From: Sphingobium chungbukense
GTDB lineage: Bacteria; Pseudomonadota; Alphaproteobacteria; Sphingomonadales; Sphingomonadaceae
Length of the DNA stretch: 64,000 bases
Assembly: GCF_001005725.1 (NCBI RefSeq)
Contig: NZ_LBIC01000013.1
Coordinates: 1-64,000, forward strand
Direction: 5' to 3'
Position numbers and translations under genes: made by a program. How positions within the stretch are numbered: the first letter of the stretch is position 1; each line of letters opens with the position of its first letter. The notes beneath the pieces were generated by a model, which did not search any database, was not told the DNA's origin, and saw nothing but the letters and a program-made list of their open reading frames with translations. Positions 16,667 to 24,567 of this stretch are shown one piece after another.

Positions 16667-17203
16667 ATGCCCGTCTTCACCTTCCGTCTCGACGATGAAG
16701 TCGCCCAGCGCTTCGATGCTGTGGCGGACAGCGCCGGTGGGCGCTCGGCTTTGCTGCGGCGCCTTGTCATGAATGCAGTGGACGCGGAGGAGGGCGAGAG
16801 GTCGGGGCTTCTTCGCCGGCGGGAGCGAGCAACACGGCGGTTTGAGATCCGGCTGACCGATGCGGAAATTACCGCGCTCGATGCCGAGGCCGATGCTTTG
16901 GGTATGAAGCGCACAGACTGGGTGACAAGGCTGGTGCGCCGCCGGCTGCATTCGGCGGCACCGCTGCCGCTCGAAGAGCGGGCGGCAGTGGCTCAGGCGT
17001 GGCGCGAGCTCAACCGGATCGGCATCAATCTCAATCAGGCGACGCGGGCGCTCAACGCATCGGTGATGGTCGAATCCGGGCTCGATGTCGCGCGCGAGGC
17101 GGCGCGGGTGGAAAGCTTTCGGACGGAAATCCGGACGGCGCTTGCCGGTCTTGGCACTGCGCTCAAGGGCGATCTTGCCTATTGGGATAGCCTCGATGTT
17201 TGA
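16667..17203 (+). CDS. MobC-like relaxosome protein with two ribbon-helix-helix segments
   Basis: The 178-aa protein begins MPVFTFRLDDEVAQRFDAVAD, an RHH-type beta strand and helix. A second one occurs at about 60-95 (TRRFEIRLTDAEITALDAEADALGMKRTDW). The C-terminal half ELNRIGINLNQATRALN resembles MobC-like accessory proteins, which bind oriT and assist the relaxase. It overlaps the relaxase start by 8 bp, confirming a mob operon. Double RHH suggests binding to a repeated site such as the adjacent palindrome. No catalytic residues are expected. Confidence 0.85.
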   Translation: MPVFTFRLDDEVAQRFDAVADSAGGRSALLRRLVMNAVDAEEGERSGLLRRRERATRRFEIRLTDAEITALDAEADALGMKRTDWVTRLVRRRLHSAAPLPLEERAAVAQAWRELNRIGINLNQATRALNASVMVESGLDVAREAARVESFRTEIRTALAGLGTALKGDLAYWDSLDV

Positions 17204-18302
17204 GGAGGAGGGCATCTTGCCGCTGCCCAGCCTCATGGAGGCATGGCGGCCGCCCACCGGCGGTAAACGGACACTGCGGGGAGCCTATGTCCGCGTCGGG
17301 CGAGGCGGATCGGGCCGGGGAAGGCAGGCGCGCGCCGCGCCGCTGAGCCAGGCCGAGGCTCGGGCCAAGCTCGAGCGGATCGTGCGCAAGGCCCCGGAGG
17401 TCATGGTCAAGGTCTCGGGTAAGCAATATGGCGCGCATCATCTATCGGAGCATTTCGGCTATGTTGCGCGGCACGGGAAGCTTGCGGTGCGCTCGAGCGA
17501 GGGCGAGATCATCGATGATCCCAAACGGCTGAAGGAGATCGCGCAGGACTGGGCCATGCTCGACGAGGCGATGAACGAGCATGGCCGCGACCGGCCGACC
17601 TCGCTGTCGCTGGTCCTTTCCATGCCCGGCGGTTCGACCGATCCCGAGACGCTGCAGGATGCCGCCCAGGCGTTCGCCCGGATCCTGTTCGAAGACAATC
17701 ACGCCTATATGCTGGCGCTTCACACCGACACCGATCATCCGCACGTCCATCTGACGGTGGCCACCGAAGGTGCGGACGGCACGCGGTTCAATCCGCGCAA
17801 GGCCGACCTCCATCATATGCGAGAGACATTCGCGCATGAGCTACGGGCGCGCGGCATCGCGGCTGAGGCGACGCCCAGACGCGCACGCGGTCACGTTCAA
17901 AAGCGTGTGCGCTCTGCAGCGCTGCATCTCGATGCTCGGATCGGTCAGGAGGGGCGCCGGCTCAATATGGATGAACTCAACGTGCTGCGCGCCCGGGCCT
18001 TTGCGCACGCGCGCGATGAGGAACGGCGGCCGCAAGACGTGATGGCGCTGGTTCGCCAGAAGCAGATACGCGGTGCTTATGCGGAGGCGGCGGTGGCGCT
18101 TGCACGTACCGGCGAGGCCGACGACCAGGCGCTTTCCGACGAAATTGCGGGTTTCCTGGCGGCTATGCCGCCGGCGGTCTCCCGACGTCTGGCCCTGGCC
18201 CGCGAGATGATGCAGGGGCGGCAAGCGACACAGCCGGCGCGCGAGCTGGAGGGTGGAGCTGGTCCCGAGCGGCCAGTGCCGGAGCGTGGGCGGGAGCGTT
18301 GA
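17196..18302 (+). CDS. Relaxase (VirD2/MobP-like mobilisation nuclease)
   Basis: ATG 17196 gives 368 residues. Residues about 55-200 form the relaxase core: MVKVSGKQYGAHHLSEHFGYVARHG with candidate tyrosines, SLSLVLSMPGGSTDP, and the three-histidine motif HTDTDHPHVHLTVA that binds the metal. Downstream is RFNPRKADLHHMRETFAHEL. MOBP-class relaxases nick oriT and lead the strand through the T4SS. The C-terminal third is arginine-rich and helical, without helicase or primase domain. It is translationally coupled to the RHH gene. Confidence 0.88.
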   Translation: MFEEEGILPLPSLMEAWRPPTGGKRTLRGAYVRVGRGGSGRGRQARAAPLSQAEARAKLERIVRKAPEVMVKVSGKQYGAHHLSEHFGYVARHGKLAVRSSEGEIIDDPKRLKEIAQDWAMLDEAMNEHGRDRPTSLSLVLSMPGGSTDPETLQDAAQAFARILFEDNHAYMLALHTDTDHPHVHLTVATEGADGTRFNPRKADLHHMRETFAHELRARGIAAEATPRRARGHVQKRVRSAALHLDARIGQEGRRLNMDELNVLRARAFAHARDEERRPQDVMALVRQKQIRGAYAEAAVALARTGEADDQALSDEIAGFLAAMPPAVSRRLALAREMMQGRQATQPARELEGGAGPERPVPERGRER

Positions 18303-18401
18303 TTCGCATGGGTGGTTGATCTTGCGAAGGGATGCTCCCACTACCATGTGCTAGAATGTCTTGGAAAGTCGAGGGAACTGGCGCTTTCTGTGGTCATGGC
18401 T

Positions 18402-18431
18402 TGTTAGAAAAAACCATGCTATTATCTAACA
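18402..18431. promoter_or_regulatory. Candidate AbiEi-type operator
   Basis: TGTTAGA (18402-18408) and TCTAACA (18425-18431) form a 7-bp inverted repeat with a 16-bp spacer, ending 9 bp before the antitoxin gene. AbiEi antitoxins repress their own promoters through inverted repeats, and the AT-rich spacer would hold the -10 region. Confidence 0.45.
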
Positions 18432-18440
18432 GACAGGAGC

Positions 18441-19073
18441 ATGGACATGTCTGCGGTGGCTGATCGGATTATGAAGCGTGTGCGCGGCAAGGGCCGTGGC
18501 TGGGTGTTTACGCCCAAGCAGTTCGTCGACTTCGGCACGCGCGGCTCGGTCGACATGGCGCTGTCGCGTCTCGCGCATGCCGGTGACATCCGCCGGATCG
18601 GCCGCGGTCTCTACGACTATCCCCGCCGGCATGACAAGCTTGGTGCCCTGAGCCCGGATCCCGGGCAGGTGGCCCAAGCGCTCTCCGCGCAGAGCGGCGA
18701 TGCGCTCGCGCCATCGGGAGCGGCGGCGGCTAATAGCCTTGGTCTCTCGACGCAGGTGCCCGCCCGGGCGAGCTACGCTACCAGCGGTCGCACCCGCACC
18801 ACCGAGGCTGGCGGCCGCAGCGTCACTTTGAAGCACAGCCGCGCGCCGGTGCTCGACGCGCCGGAGTCTGTGAATGCGATCGTCCAGGCACTCGCGCATC
18901 TGGGGAAGGGCAATATCGACGCGGACGCGATCGGGCACTTCGCCGCGCGGCTCGACGATGCCGGTACGCGTGCGCTCGTCGCGGGCCGCCCGGCCATGCC
19001 GGGCTGGATGGGCGACATTGTCCTCAAGATCCAGGCGTCGCGGAGAGATAGGTCATGCAGGGAGAAAGGGTAG
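18441..19073 (+). CDS. DUF6088/AbiEi-type antitoxin without its toxin
   Basis: The 210-aa protein starts MDMSAVADRIMKRVRGKGRGWVFTPKQF and contains a winged helix (FGTRGSVDMALSRLAHAGDIRRIGRGLYDYP, about 32-62), the pattern of DUF6088/AbiEi antitoxin domains. The C-terminal part is the usual DUF6088 body (PSGAAAANSLGLSTQ, LVAGRPAMPGWMGDIVLKI). In type IV AbiE systems a nucleotidyltransferase toxin (AbiEii) follows directly. Here none does; instead the Abi pseudogene converges and overlaps the 3-prime end by 21 bp. It may therefore be an orphan antitoxin or regulator. Confidence 0.75.
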   Translation: MDMSAVADRIMKRVRGKGRGWVFTPKQFVDFGTRGSVDMALSRLAHAGDIRRIGRGLYDYPRRHDKLGALSPDPGQVAQALSAQSGDALAPSGAAAANSLGLSTQVPARASYATSGRTRTTEAGGRSVTLKHSRAPVLDAPESVNAIVQALAHLGKGNIDADAIGHFAARLDDAGTRALVAGRPAMPGWMGDIVLKIQASRRDRSCREKG

Positions 19074-19731
19074 CGCCGCTGGCGCCACTAGCAAATCTCC
19101 AGATGCAGGGTCGGGCACAAGGATGGGTACGGCCGGATAAAGTGTCGGCCATGTCGAATACTTGGCGATCCATGTCGCGGCGCTTGGAGACAGCCAGCCC
19201 GTCAAGGTCGCGATACTCGCATAGCGCTGCGCAAGCGGAAGCGCGATGATGGGTTCATAGTGGGCGACGCGGTTGCGCAATATACGCAGGTCGCGCAAGT
19301 CCCGCGCGATCACACCGCGCTGTACGCCTTTGGCCTGAAAGATGGGTCGCAGGCTTTGCCAGAGGTGGTGTGACTTGGGGCCGAAGAGTGACGCCCAGAA
19401 GCCGAAGTTCAATTCCGCTACGATCTGCGGACGGGTCGCTGCCTTCCCGTCTTTCTGCAGCGTCTGCCGTGCTTTTGCGATTGCGCCCGTCTGATAGTTC
19501 GTCACAAGGATCGCAGGATCGTCGATCCAGGCGGCGCCATGTTGGGCCGCAAGCCGCGCGTCCGCCATGTTACGCAGCACGACCTCGAGCATGTGTAGAG
19601 GGCCATAGAGGGCTGCGGAAAGCTGCACATTAGTAGGTGTACAGGCGCTCTGCGAGTGTCTGATCGGCTCCGGCCCACTTCAGATAAGTGTCGAAGCGGT
19701 CAGCGGACAAGGCATGAACGAATGTTGGCAC
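19053..19731 (-). pseudogene. Abi-like (HEPN) gene interrupted by a frameshift
   Basis: Two minus-strand frames join into one Abi-family protein. From GTG 19731 one reads PTFVHALSADRFDTYLKWAG...ERLYTY and then a stop. From 19628 the next frame continues as VQLSAALYGPLHMLEVVLRN...RNRVAHYEPI. Removing the single A at 19632 restores YTYNVQLSA, the normal flow in this family. RNRVAHYEP holds the R-x4-H HEPN motif. The gene is thus about 225 codons with a one-base insertion: a pseudogene, a phase-variable state or a sequencing error. A GTG at 19628 could still give a truncated product. Confidence 0.7.
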
Positions 19732-19853
19732 CGGAACCTTTTCACTTGATTTTTAGGCACCCTTGCGCCATATGAACTGGGTATCCCCCGGCGGTCCCTG
19801 CTTTGCAAACCGTCGGGGCACTTTATTTCTAGACATCGTCGATTCGATCTTCA

Positions 19854-20123
19854 ATGCCGTTGCTGGAGCAGCGCAGCGTGAATGAACTCGCGCGCCGCCG
19901 GAATGCGAGGAGATTTTGCGTGATCAAAGCGAAATACATCCCGTGGGACCCGATTGGCGCGATGCCCGACGACCGAAAAGACGGTCGCCTCATGCTGCTC
20001 TGGGAAGGAGATCGCCCCGTAATCGGCCGATGGGATGACGGGCGTAAGGGATGGGAAGATCCGGAAGGCATGCACCTTTTCGAGGAGATCACCTATTGGG
20101 CGGATATCAATTCACCGGAATGA
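19854..20123 (+). CDS. Hypothetical 89-aa protein
   Basis: The frame encodes KAKYIPWDPIGAMPDDRKDGRLMLLWEGDRPVIGRWDDGRKGWEDPEGMHLFEEITYWADI, a tryptophan-rich small soluble domain with the feel of DUF551-like proteins (a statement of ligand-free beta structure and W-D-P pattern, not a firm match). A later internal start is possible since the first 20 residues are basic and look non-conserved. It converges on the chimeric nuclease gene across an AT-rich gap. Function unknown. Confidence 0.45.
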   Translation: MPLLEQRSVNELARRRNARRFCVIKAKYIPWDPIGAMPDDRKDGRLMLLWEGDRPVIGRWDDGRKGWEDPEGMHLFEEITYWADINSPE

Positions 20124-20251
20124 CCCTTGCTCTTTCAGATGATAAATGATTGATATAAAACGATAAAAGTTTGATAATATATCTTATGTTAAATACGCTG
20201 TGACGTTGTGTGGGACTGGCGGCACCAAAATGATCGCCAGCCCCTCGTGGT
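20124..20251. other. AT-rich convergent intergenic segment
   Basis: Between two convergent genes, about 20137-20200 is strikingly AT-rich for this genome (GATATAAAACGATAAAAG, GATAATATATC). There is no clear hairpin terminator and no coding frame. Confidence 0.5.
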
Positions 20252-21868
20252 TCAATTTACGCCAACGATTTCCATCAGTTTTCCGCAGTCCGTGACCACT
20301 TCATATTTTACGTGATCCTCGGAGATCTGCTGGCTGATTTCATCGAAAAATTTCCGGGCGCACTCGATCTTCGTCTTCTCGATCTCGCGCAGCTTCATCG
20401 AGGACATCGTCCCCTTCGTTTCAGCCACGAAGTAGATGTACCTGACGCTGCCAGCCTTGAACGATATTGCCCAGTCTGGGTTGTAGTCACCCACCGGTGT
20501 CGGAATCAGGAACCCACGGGGCAACTTAGCGTAGACGACAACTTCGCTGCTCGTGTCCAGTTCTTTGACGAATTCCCTTTCCACGTCGGAGTGCGTTATG
20601 GCGTAGTCGTAGACATGGTTCTTCAGCTTCGCCGAGGCGCGCGAGAAGTCCTGCCCGGTCTGATTGGCCGTAAAAATATCCACGTCGTATCGCTCGTCGA
20701 CCTCGTCGTAGATCAGACGCTCGATGACCATGGCGGCCTTCTGTTCGGTGATGATCCGCGAGGCTTCGGAAATGAAGTGTTCGGGGTTCATCTTGAACTG
20801 TCCGAATACAGCCGGCTGGGTCTGGCCAAGGATCGTTGCAGCAGTGTCACGCGTGAGCTGCGCGTTTTCCGCCACCTTTCCAACCAGGTCATATTTCACA
20901 AGCGAATGGATCGAGCCGCCTTGTTCCGTCGTCGTGTTCGTGATCGTGAAGCCATCGCCAGCGCGGAGTTGGTCATCCCGCAAGCCGTCATTCTGCACGC
21001 CCTCCTGAATTGTGTACTGGAGCGGTCTGACACGCAGCTGGCTTTCGAGCGCACTGACGCACTTCCTGACCAGTTCGGCTGAGTCAAACTCGACCCGGTA
21101 AACCGCCTTGCGGTTGATCCGTGCCCACAGCTCCTGAAACTCCTTCTTGTCGAAGTTCGCATTGAGCGGGTTAGTCTTGGGCTTGCGTCCATCACCTACC
21201 TTAGGCAGCTGGGCATCGCTGAAAACGCTGTCGATCAGCTGGAACACCTGATCCGCATAAGGTTTCAGCTCATCGGGCAACTCCGCCAGCGTTCCGGCAG
21301 TCTTGGCGTTGTGGTAATGGGCATAGTCGGCCAAACGCAGCGTCGCGCGCGCGCCATTGCCGAGCTGCACATGCGCATGCTCCGGCATCACGCTCTGGAT
21401 CTCTGCCAAAAGGTCGGAATAGAGCACGAGCTGCAGCACATGCTTGGGATGGGCTTTGCGCTTGAGCTTGGTGTCGGTCACTTCGTAGCTGAACGGCCCC
21501 AGCAATGATGGTTGCTCGACTCGCTCGAGAAAATCGGACCAGCCACCCCACCGCTCGGCGAGAAAAGCCCCTTGAAAGATGATCTGCGAGCCTTGCGCCA
21601 AGGCCGCTCGCGTCTCGTCCGCGTTCTGCGCAAGATCGCCACGCGCAATCTCGACTACCCCGTTGCCCGCGTCTTTCAGCTTCTCCAAATGGGCGGCCTC
21701 ATGGGCATCGCCTTGTTTCTGAAGCAGCGCGGCATCCTCGGTATCTTCCCGGGGAGTGAGCGGCTCGCCGCGCATGTAGGCAAGGTCGAGCGCTGTCGCA
21801 TGCGCGCAGCCGACGAACCGCATCAGGTCGGTCGCTGAAAAAAGGATGGTGTCCCCAATCGTCCTCAC
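20252..21868 (-). CDS. Chimeric ORF: TM0106-type RecB-like nuclease N-terminus joined to type III restriction subunit C-terminus
   Basis: GTG 21868 has a strong ribosome site (AAGGGGGCCAA) and gives 538 residues; a start at 21940 would leave only 32 bp to the divergent WYL gene. Residues 1 to about 185 (TILFSATDLMRFVGCAHATALDLAY, QGDAHEAAHLEKLK, YEVTDTKLKRKAHPKHVLQLVLYSDLL) match the start of TM0106-type RecB-like nucleases. From about 190 on (DSVFSDAQLPKVGDGRKPK, INRKAVYRVEFDS, DVEREFVKELD, FLIPTPVGDYNPDWAI, YFVAETKGT) it is the end of a type III R subunit. Neither half is complete: helicase motifs are missing. It is most easily explained by deletion joining two genes; a functional fusion cannot be excluded. 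Confidence 0.7.
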   Translation of the reverse strand: MRTIGDTILFSATDLMRFVGCAHATALDLAYMRGEPLTPREDTEDAALLQKQGDAHEAAHLEKLKDAGNGVVEIARGDLAQNADETRAALAQGSQIIFQGAFLAERWGGWSDFLERVEQPSLLGPFSYEVTDTKLKRKAHPKHVLQLVLYSDLLAEIQSVMPEHAHVQLGNGARATLRLADYAHYHNAKTAGTLAELPDELKPYADQVFQLIDSVFSDAQLPKVGDGRKPKTNPLNANFDKKEFQELWARINRKAVYRVEFDSAELVRKCVSALESQLRVRPLQYTIQEGVQNDGLRDDQLRAGDGFTITNTTTEQGGSIHSLVKYDLVGKVAENAQLTRDTAATILGQTQPAVFGQFKMNPEHFISEASRIITEQKAAMVIERLIYDEVDERYDVDIFTANQTGQDFSRASAKLKNHVYDYAITHSDVEREFVKELDTSSEVVVYAKLPRGFLIPTPVGDYNPDWAISFKAGSVRYIYFVAETKGTMSSMKLREIEKTKIECARKFFDEISQQISEDHVKYEVVTDCGKLMEIVGVN

Positions 21869-21947
21869 TTGGCCCCCTTGATTGCCCAACGCCACCCACG
21901 AGGGAATCACCTCGACAGGCGCTACCCTGTTCCTTAGCATGCAAGGG

Positions 21948-21962
21948 TGTCAATCTCTGACA
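21948..21962. promoter_or_regulatory. Candidate WYL-regulator operator
   Basis: TGTCA-ATCTC-TGACA is a perfect 5-bp inverted repeat, 10 bp before the WYL gene and in the divergent promoter region of the chimeric nuclease gene. Defence-island WYL repressors (BrxR and CapW type) bind inverted repeats in such positions. Confidence 0.4.
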
Positions 21963-21972
21963 TGGACGTATA

Positions 21973-22956
21973 ATGACTTTCGCCAAGGCCAACGATCTTC
22001 TGCGCCTCGCCCAACTCGCCGCCTCGCGGCGTTTGGGCATCAGTCTTGAGGAAATCTCTCAGGAATTCGGTATTTCGCACCGCACAGCGCAGCGCATGAC
22101 AAGTGCGCTGGAGGATAATTTCGCGAATGTCGTTGTTGTGGAAGATGATGATCGCCGTCGGCGCTGGCGCATCGAAAGTCCGATGCCCGACCGGCTGCAA
22201 CCGCGCCAGGAAAACACCATCGAGGCTTTGGAAATCGCCGCTCGCGCAGCCCGCGATGAGAACCGGCTCCGCCATGCCCGTGCGCTGGAAGATCTAAGAG
22301 ACAGCCTGATCACGCGCCTCTCCCCACGTGATGCGCTGCGGTCCGAAGCCGATGCGGAGGCGGTCCTATCCGCGTTGGGCCAAGTGGCGCGGCCAGGCCC
22401 AAAGGTCGCGATGAAACCCGAGGTCACCGACGTTCTGATCGAGGCTCTGCGCGGACCGTTCAAAATGCGTATTGTCTATGGCGAGACTGACGCAGAAACC
22501 CGGACGGTCGAGCCGCATGGGCTTTTGCTGGGATTGCGCAGCTATCTGGTTGCGCGCCAGGCGGATCGAGGCGAAAATCTCCGCCATTTTCGTCTCGACC
22601 GCATTCACAGCGCTGAATGTCTCGATGAGAGTTTTCCCATCCAATCCGGCTTTTCCCTGAACGATCATGCGGCGCAGGCCTTCGGCGCCTATCAGGACCC
22701 CGCCCAATATGGCGAGATCGTCTGGCGGTTTCTTCCCGAGGCAGCCTCGCGTGCGGCGGAGTTCCAATTCCATCCCAACCAGTCGGCCAAATATCGGGAC
22801 GACGGCAGTCTGATCGTCCGGTTCAAGGCCGCAGGCTGGCTGGAAATGGCCTGGCATCTCTATCAGTGGGGCGACAAGGTCGAGGTGCTCGAACCGGCAG
22901 GACTGCGGGCGCTGGTCGAAGGCCATGCGCGTCCCGACTTCCCGGCCCTGCCCTGA
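21973..22956 (+). CDS. WYL-domain transcriptional regulator
   Basis: The 327-aa protein has an N-terminal winged helix (LAQLAASRRLGISLEEISQEFGISHRTAQRMTSALE, about 11-46), a helical linker, and a WYL domain at about 160-230 (MRIVYGE, TRTVEPHGLLLGLRSYLVARQAD, NLRHFRLDRIHSAE), followed by a WCX-type C-terminal domain ending in KVEVLEPAGLRALV. WYL domains sense nucleic acid or nucleotide signals and commonly repress phage-defence operons. It is divergent from the chimeric restriction-related gene, suggesting it once controlled an intact defence operon there. Confidence 0.88.
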   Translation: MTFAKANDLLRLAQLAASRRLGISLEEISQEFGISHRTAQRMTSALEDNFANVVVVEDDDRRRRWRIESPMPDRLQPRQENTIEALEIAARAARDENRLRHARALEDLRDSLITRLSPRDALRSEADAEAVLSALGQVARPGPKVAMKPEVTDVLIEALRGPFKMRIVYGETDAETRTVEPHGLLLGLRSYLVARQADRGENLRHFRLDRIHSAECLDESFPIQSGFSLNDHAAQAFGAYQDPAQYGEIVWRFLPEAASRAAEFQFHPNQSAKYRDDGSLIVRFKAAGWLEMAWHLYQWGDKVEVLEPAGLRALVEGHARPDFPALP

Positions 22957-22992
22957 TTGCTCGATTTGTGTCGCCCTTGGTGGCGGCGGTTA

Positions 22993-23826
22993 TCAATTGA
23001 GCTCGGCGAGGAAACTGGTTGCCGTCAATTGTGCGTGATCGCTCAGGGGCGAGTCCAGCGTGAAGGCGCTTGGCGCACGGGCGAAATTCCACAGCCGCAT
23101 GAGGCACCATTCCTCGCGCCTCGTTTCGGCGACGGCCAGCTCATTGCGAGAGATATGAAAAGGCGTGCGCTCCCATCCATTGGTGGTTTTGACCTCGATC
23201 AGCTTCTCGCGCCCGTCCGTTTCAAAGCTTCGGATATCGAAGCCAAAACCATCGCCATCCTGCACAGATGTCCAGCGGACTTTGTCCGCGAGATCGTCGC
23301 GGCCCGCAGCAGATAAATGACGGCGCTCGTGATGCAGCACACATTCTTCACCCGCCTTGCCAAGCGCCCGGTTGCGCGCATCGCGCTCGGCGACATCATA
23401 TTTGCGGCCGATCGCGGCCATGAACGCTGGATCGATCGGCGACGGTTCGTTGCGCACCGTGGGCGGCGGCCCGATCCGCAGTGATCCCTGCGCTTCCGGT
23501 ACGTTCAGGGCAGCTCGTGAGAGCCTGTCGGGAGCCAGCCATTCGGGCCGCGCCTCCAACCACCGCAGGACGCCATCGACCAGCGCATTCTGGAAATTGG
23601 CGGCCGGCTTGTAGCCCTCGATCCAGGGCTGACCAAGGCCGAGCAAGACCGCGCTGATATTCTGATGCTTGAACTCGATCGAGCCCTTGCTGCGGTCAAT
23701 CACAGCCTGAAGATCGCGGTTTCGCGCCGCTTTGTTGAAGGAGCGACCAACCAGCTCGTCGGTGAGCATGGCGAAATAGTCGGCGACGATGTGATCAATT
23801 TCCTGATCGGACCAGACTTCCGCCAC
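22993..23826 (-). CDS. DUF3883 (PD-(D/E)XK-like) protein
   Basis: The 277-aa protein ends with a DUF3883 core: ALGKAGEECVLHHERRHL (about 152-170), DGFGFDIRSFETDGREKLIEVKTTNG (about 190-216) and FHISRNELAVAE. The G-x-D...E-V-K pattern is a PD-(D/E)XK-like site (FDIRS and IEVK). Residues 1-60 (VWSDQEIDHIVADYFAML, KAARNRDLQAVI, SIEFKHQNISAVLLGLG) are a conserved DUF3883-associated N-terminal region. DUF3883 domains are frequent in defence-associated proteins. It begins 3 bp after the HEPN gene and is probably cotranslated with it; together they form the tail of the T4SS gene run. Confidence 0.8.
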   Translation of the reverse strand: MAEVWSDQEIDHIVADYFAMLTDELVGRSFNKAARNRDLQAVIDRSKGSIEFKHQNISAVLLGLGQPWIEGYKPAANFQNALVDGVLRWLEARPEWLAPDRLSRAALNVPEAQGSLRIGPPPTVRNEPSPIDPAFMAAIGRKYDVAERDARNRALGKAGEECVLHHERRHLSAAGRDDLADKVRWTSVQDGDGFGFDIRSFETDGREKLIEVKTTNGWERTPFHISRNELAVAETRREEWCLMRLWNFARAPSAFTLDSPLSDHAQLTATSFLAELN

Positions 23827-23829
23827 GCC

Positions 23830-24522
23830 CTATTCCACCACCGGGTAGTTCGGCATTGGCCATTCATGCCCGGCATTGTCCATCATGAGATCGATGAAGA
23901 TCGGCAGCAAGCAGCCGAGCAGCGCGGCGCCATCCCTGACCTGGGCGCGATTGACATCGCTGTTCCATGTCGAGCCACCATGCACCAGTTGGTTGCGCAG
24001 CACATAAAGCCGGTCGAACAGGATCGAGAGTATCTTGGCCGTGTCATGATCGCGCAGTGCGGCGCCTATCGCTGTCCGCGACCGCTCGAGCCTGTCAGCC
24101 CAGTCGACATAGCCGGACGCACCATTGTGATGCTGCCAAAAGGGATGGAAGACATAGCGGTTTGCGAGCAGCACCCGGATTTCCTGAGGGAAGCGCTGCC
24201 AGACCATGTCGTAGATGCGATGTTTGCCATCAAAGCCCACAAGGGTTGCGAAGAAGGCTTGGAACAAGCCCCGCTCACCCTCGGGGATACCAATCGCCCG
24301 CGATGCTTCAACGTCGCCGGCGTAGGCCGCGTTGAAGCCGATCCAGAGCAGGATGAAACGCACATCCTCATCGGTCTGCTCGGCCTCGGCACGGCGCAGC
24401 CACGACAGCGCGCGATGCACCCTGAGCGTCAGCGGCTCCGGAAAATCGCCACGCAGCTCGCGCTGCTTGGCCTTCAAGTTCTCATGGTGCAGCGGGCTGC
24501 CGGGCGGATAGCGATAGGCCAT
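23830..24522 (-). CDS. HEPN-domain protein paired with DUF3883
   Basis: The 230-aa protein contains a long helical bundle with RFILLWIGFNAAYAGD (about 54-69) and YVLRNQLVHGGSTWNS (about 173-188); RNQLVH is the R-x4-H pair of HEPN ribonucleases, here with the HGG-S-xWNS pattern of Apea-like HEPN. The last part (LLGCLLPIFIDLMM) is hydrophobic helix. It lies 45 bp after the LPD7 gene and 3 bp before DUF3883. The pair may be a toxin-antitoxin or defence cassette carried at the end of the transfer operon; which partner neutralises which is not visible. Confidence 0.75.
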   Translation of the reverse strand: MAYRYPPGSPLHHENLKAKQRELRGDFPEPLTLRVHRALSWLRRAEAEQTDEDVRFILLWIGFNAAYAGDVEASRAIGIPEGERGLFQAFFATLVGFDGKHRIYDMVWQRFPQEIRVLLANRYVFHPFWQHHNGASGYVDWADRLERSRTAIGAALRDHDTAKILSILFDRLYVLRNQLVHGGSTWNSDVNRAQVRDGAALLGCLLPIFIDLMMDNAGHEWPMPNYPVVE

Positions 24523-24567
24523 GACCGATATGGTAAAGCCTTGCTGGTCAGGCTCAATCCCTCTCGA

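Noticed and set aside
15523..16914. 463-codon minus-strand frame opposite parB
   Set aside because: Antisense to parB and the RHH gene, no recognisable protein.
20252..21940. Start of the chimeric nuclease at 21940
   Set aside because: It leaves 32 bp to the divergent WYL gene; GTG 21868 has a strong ribosome site and fits the family start.
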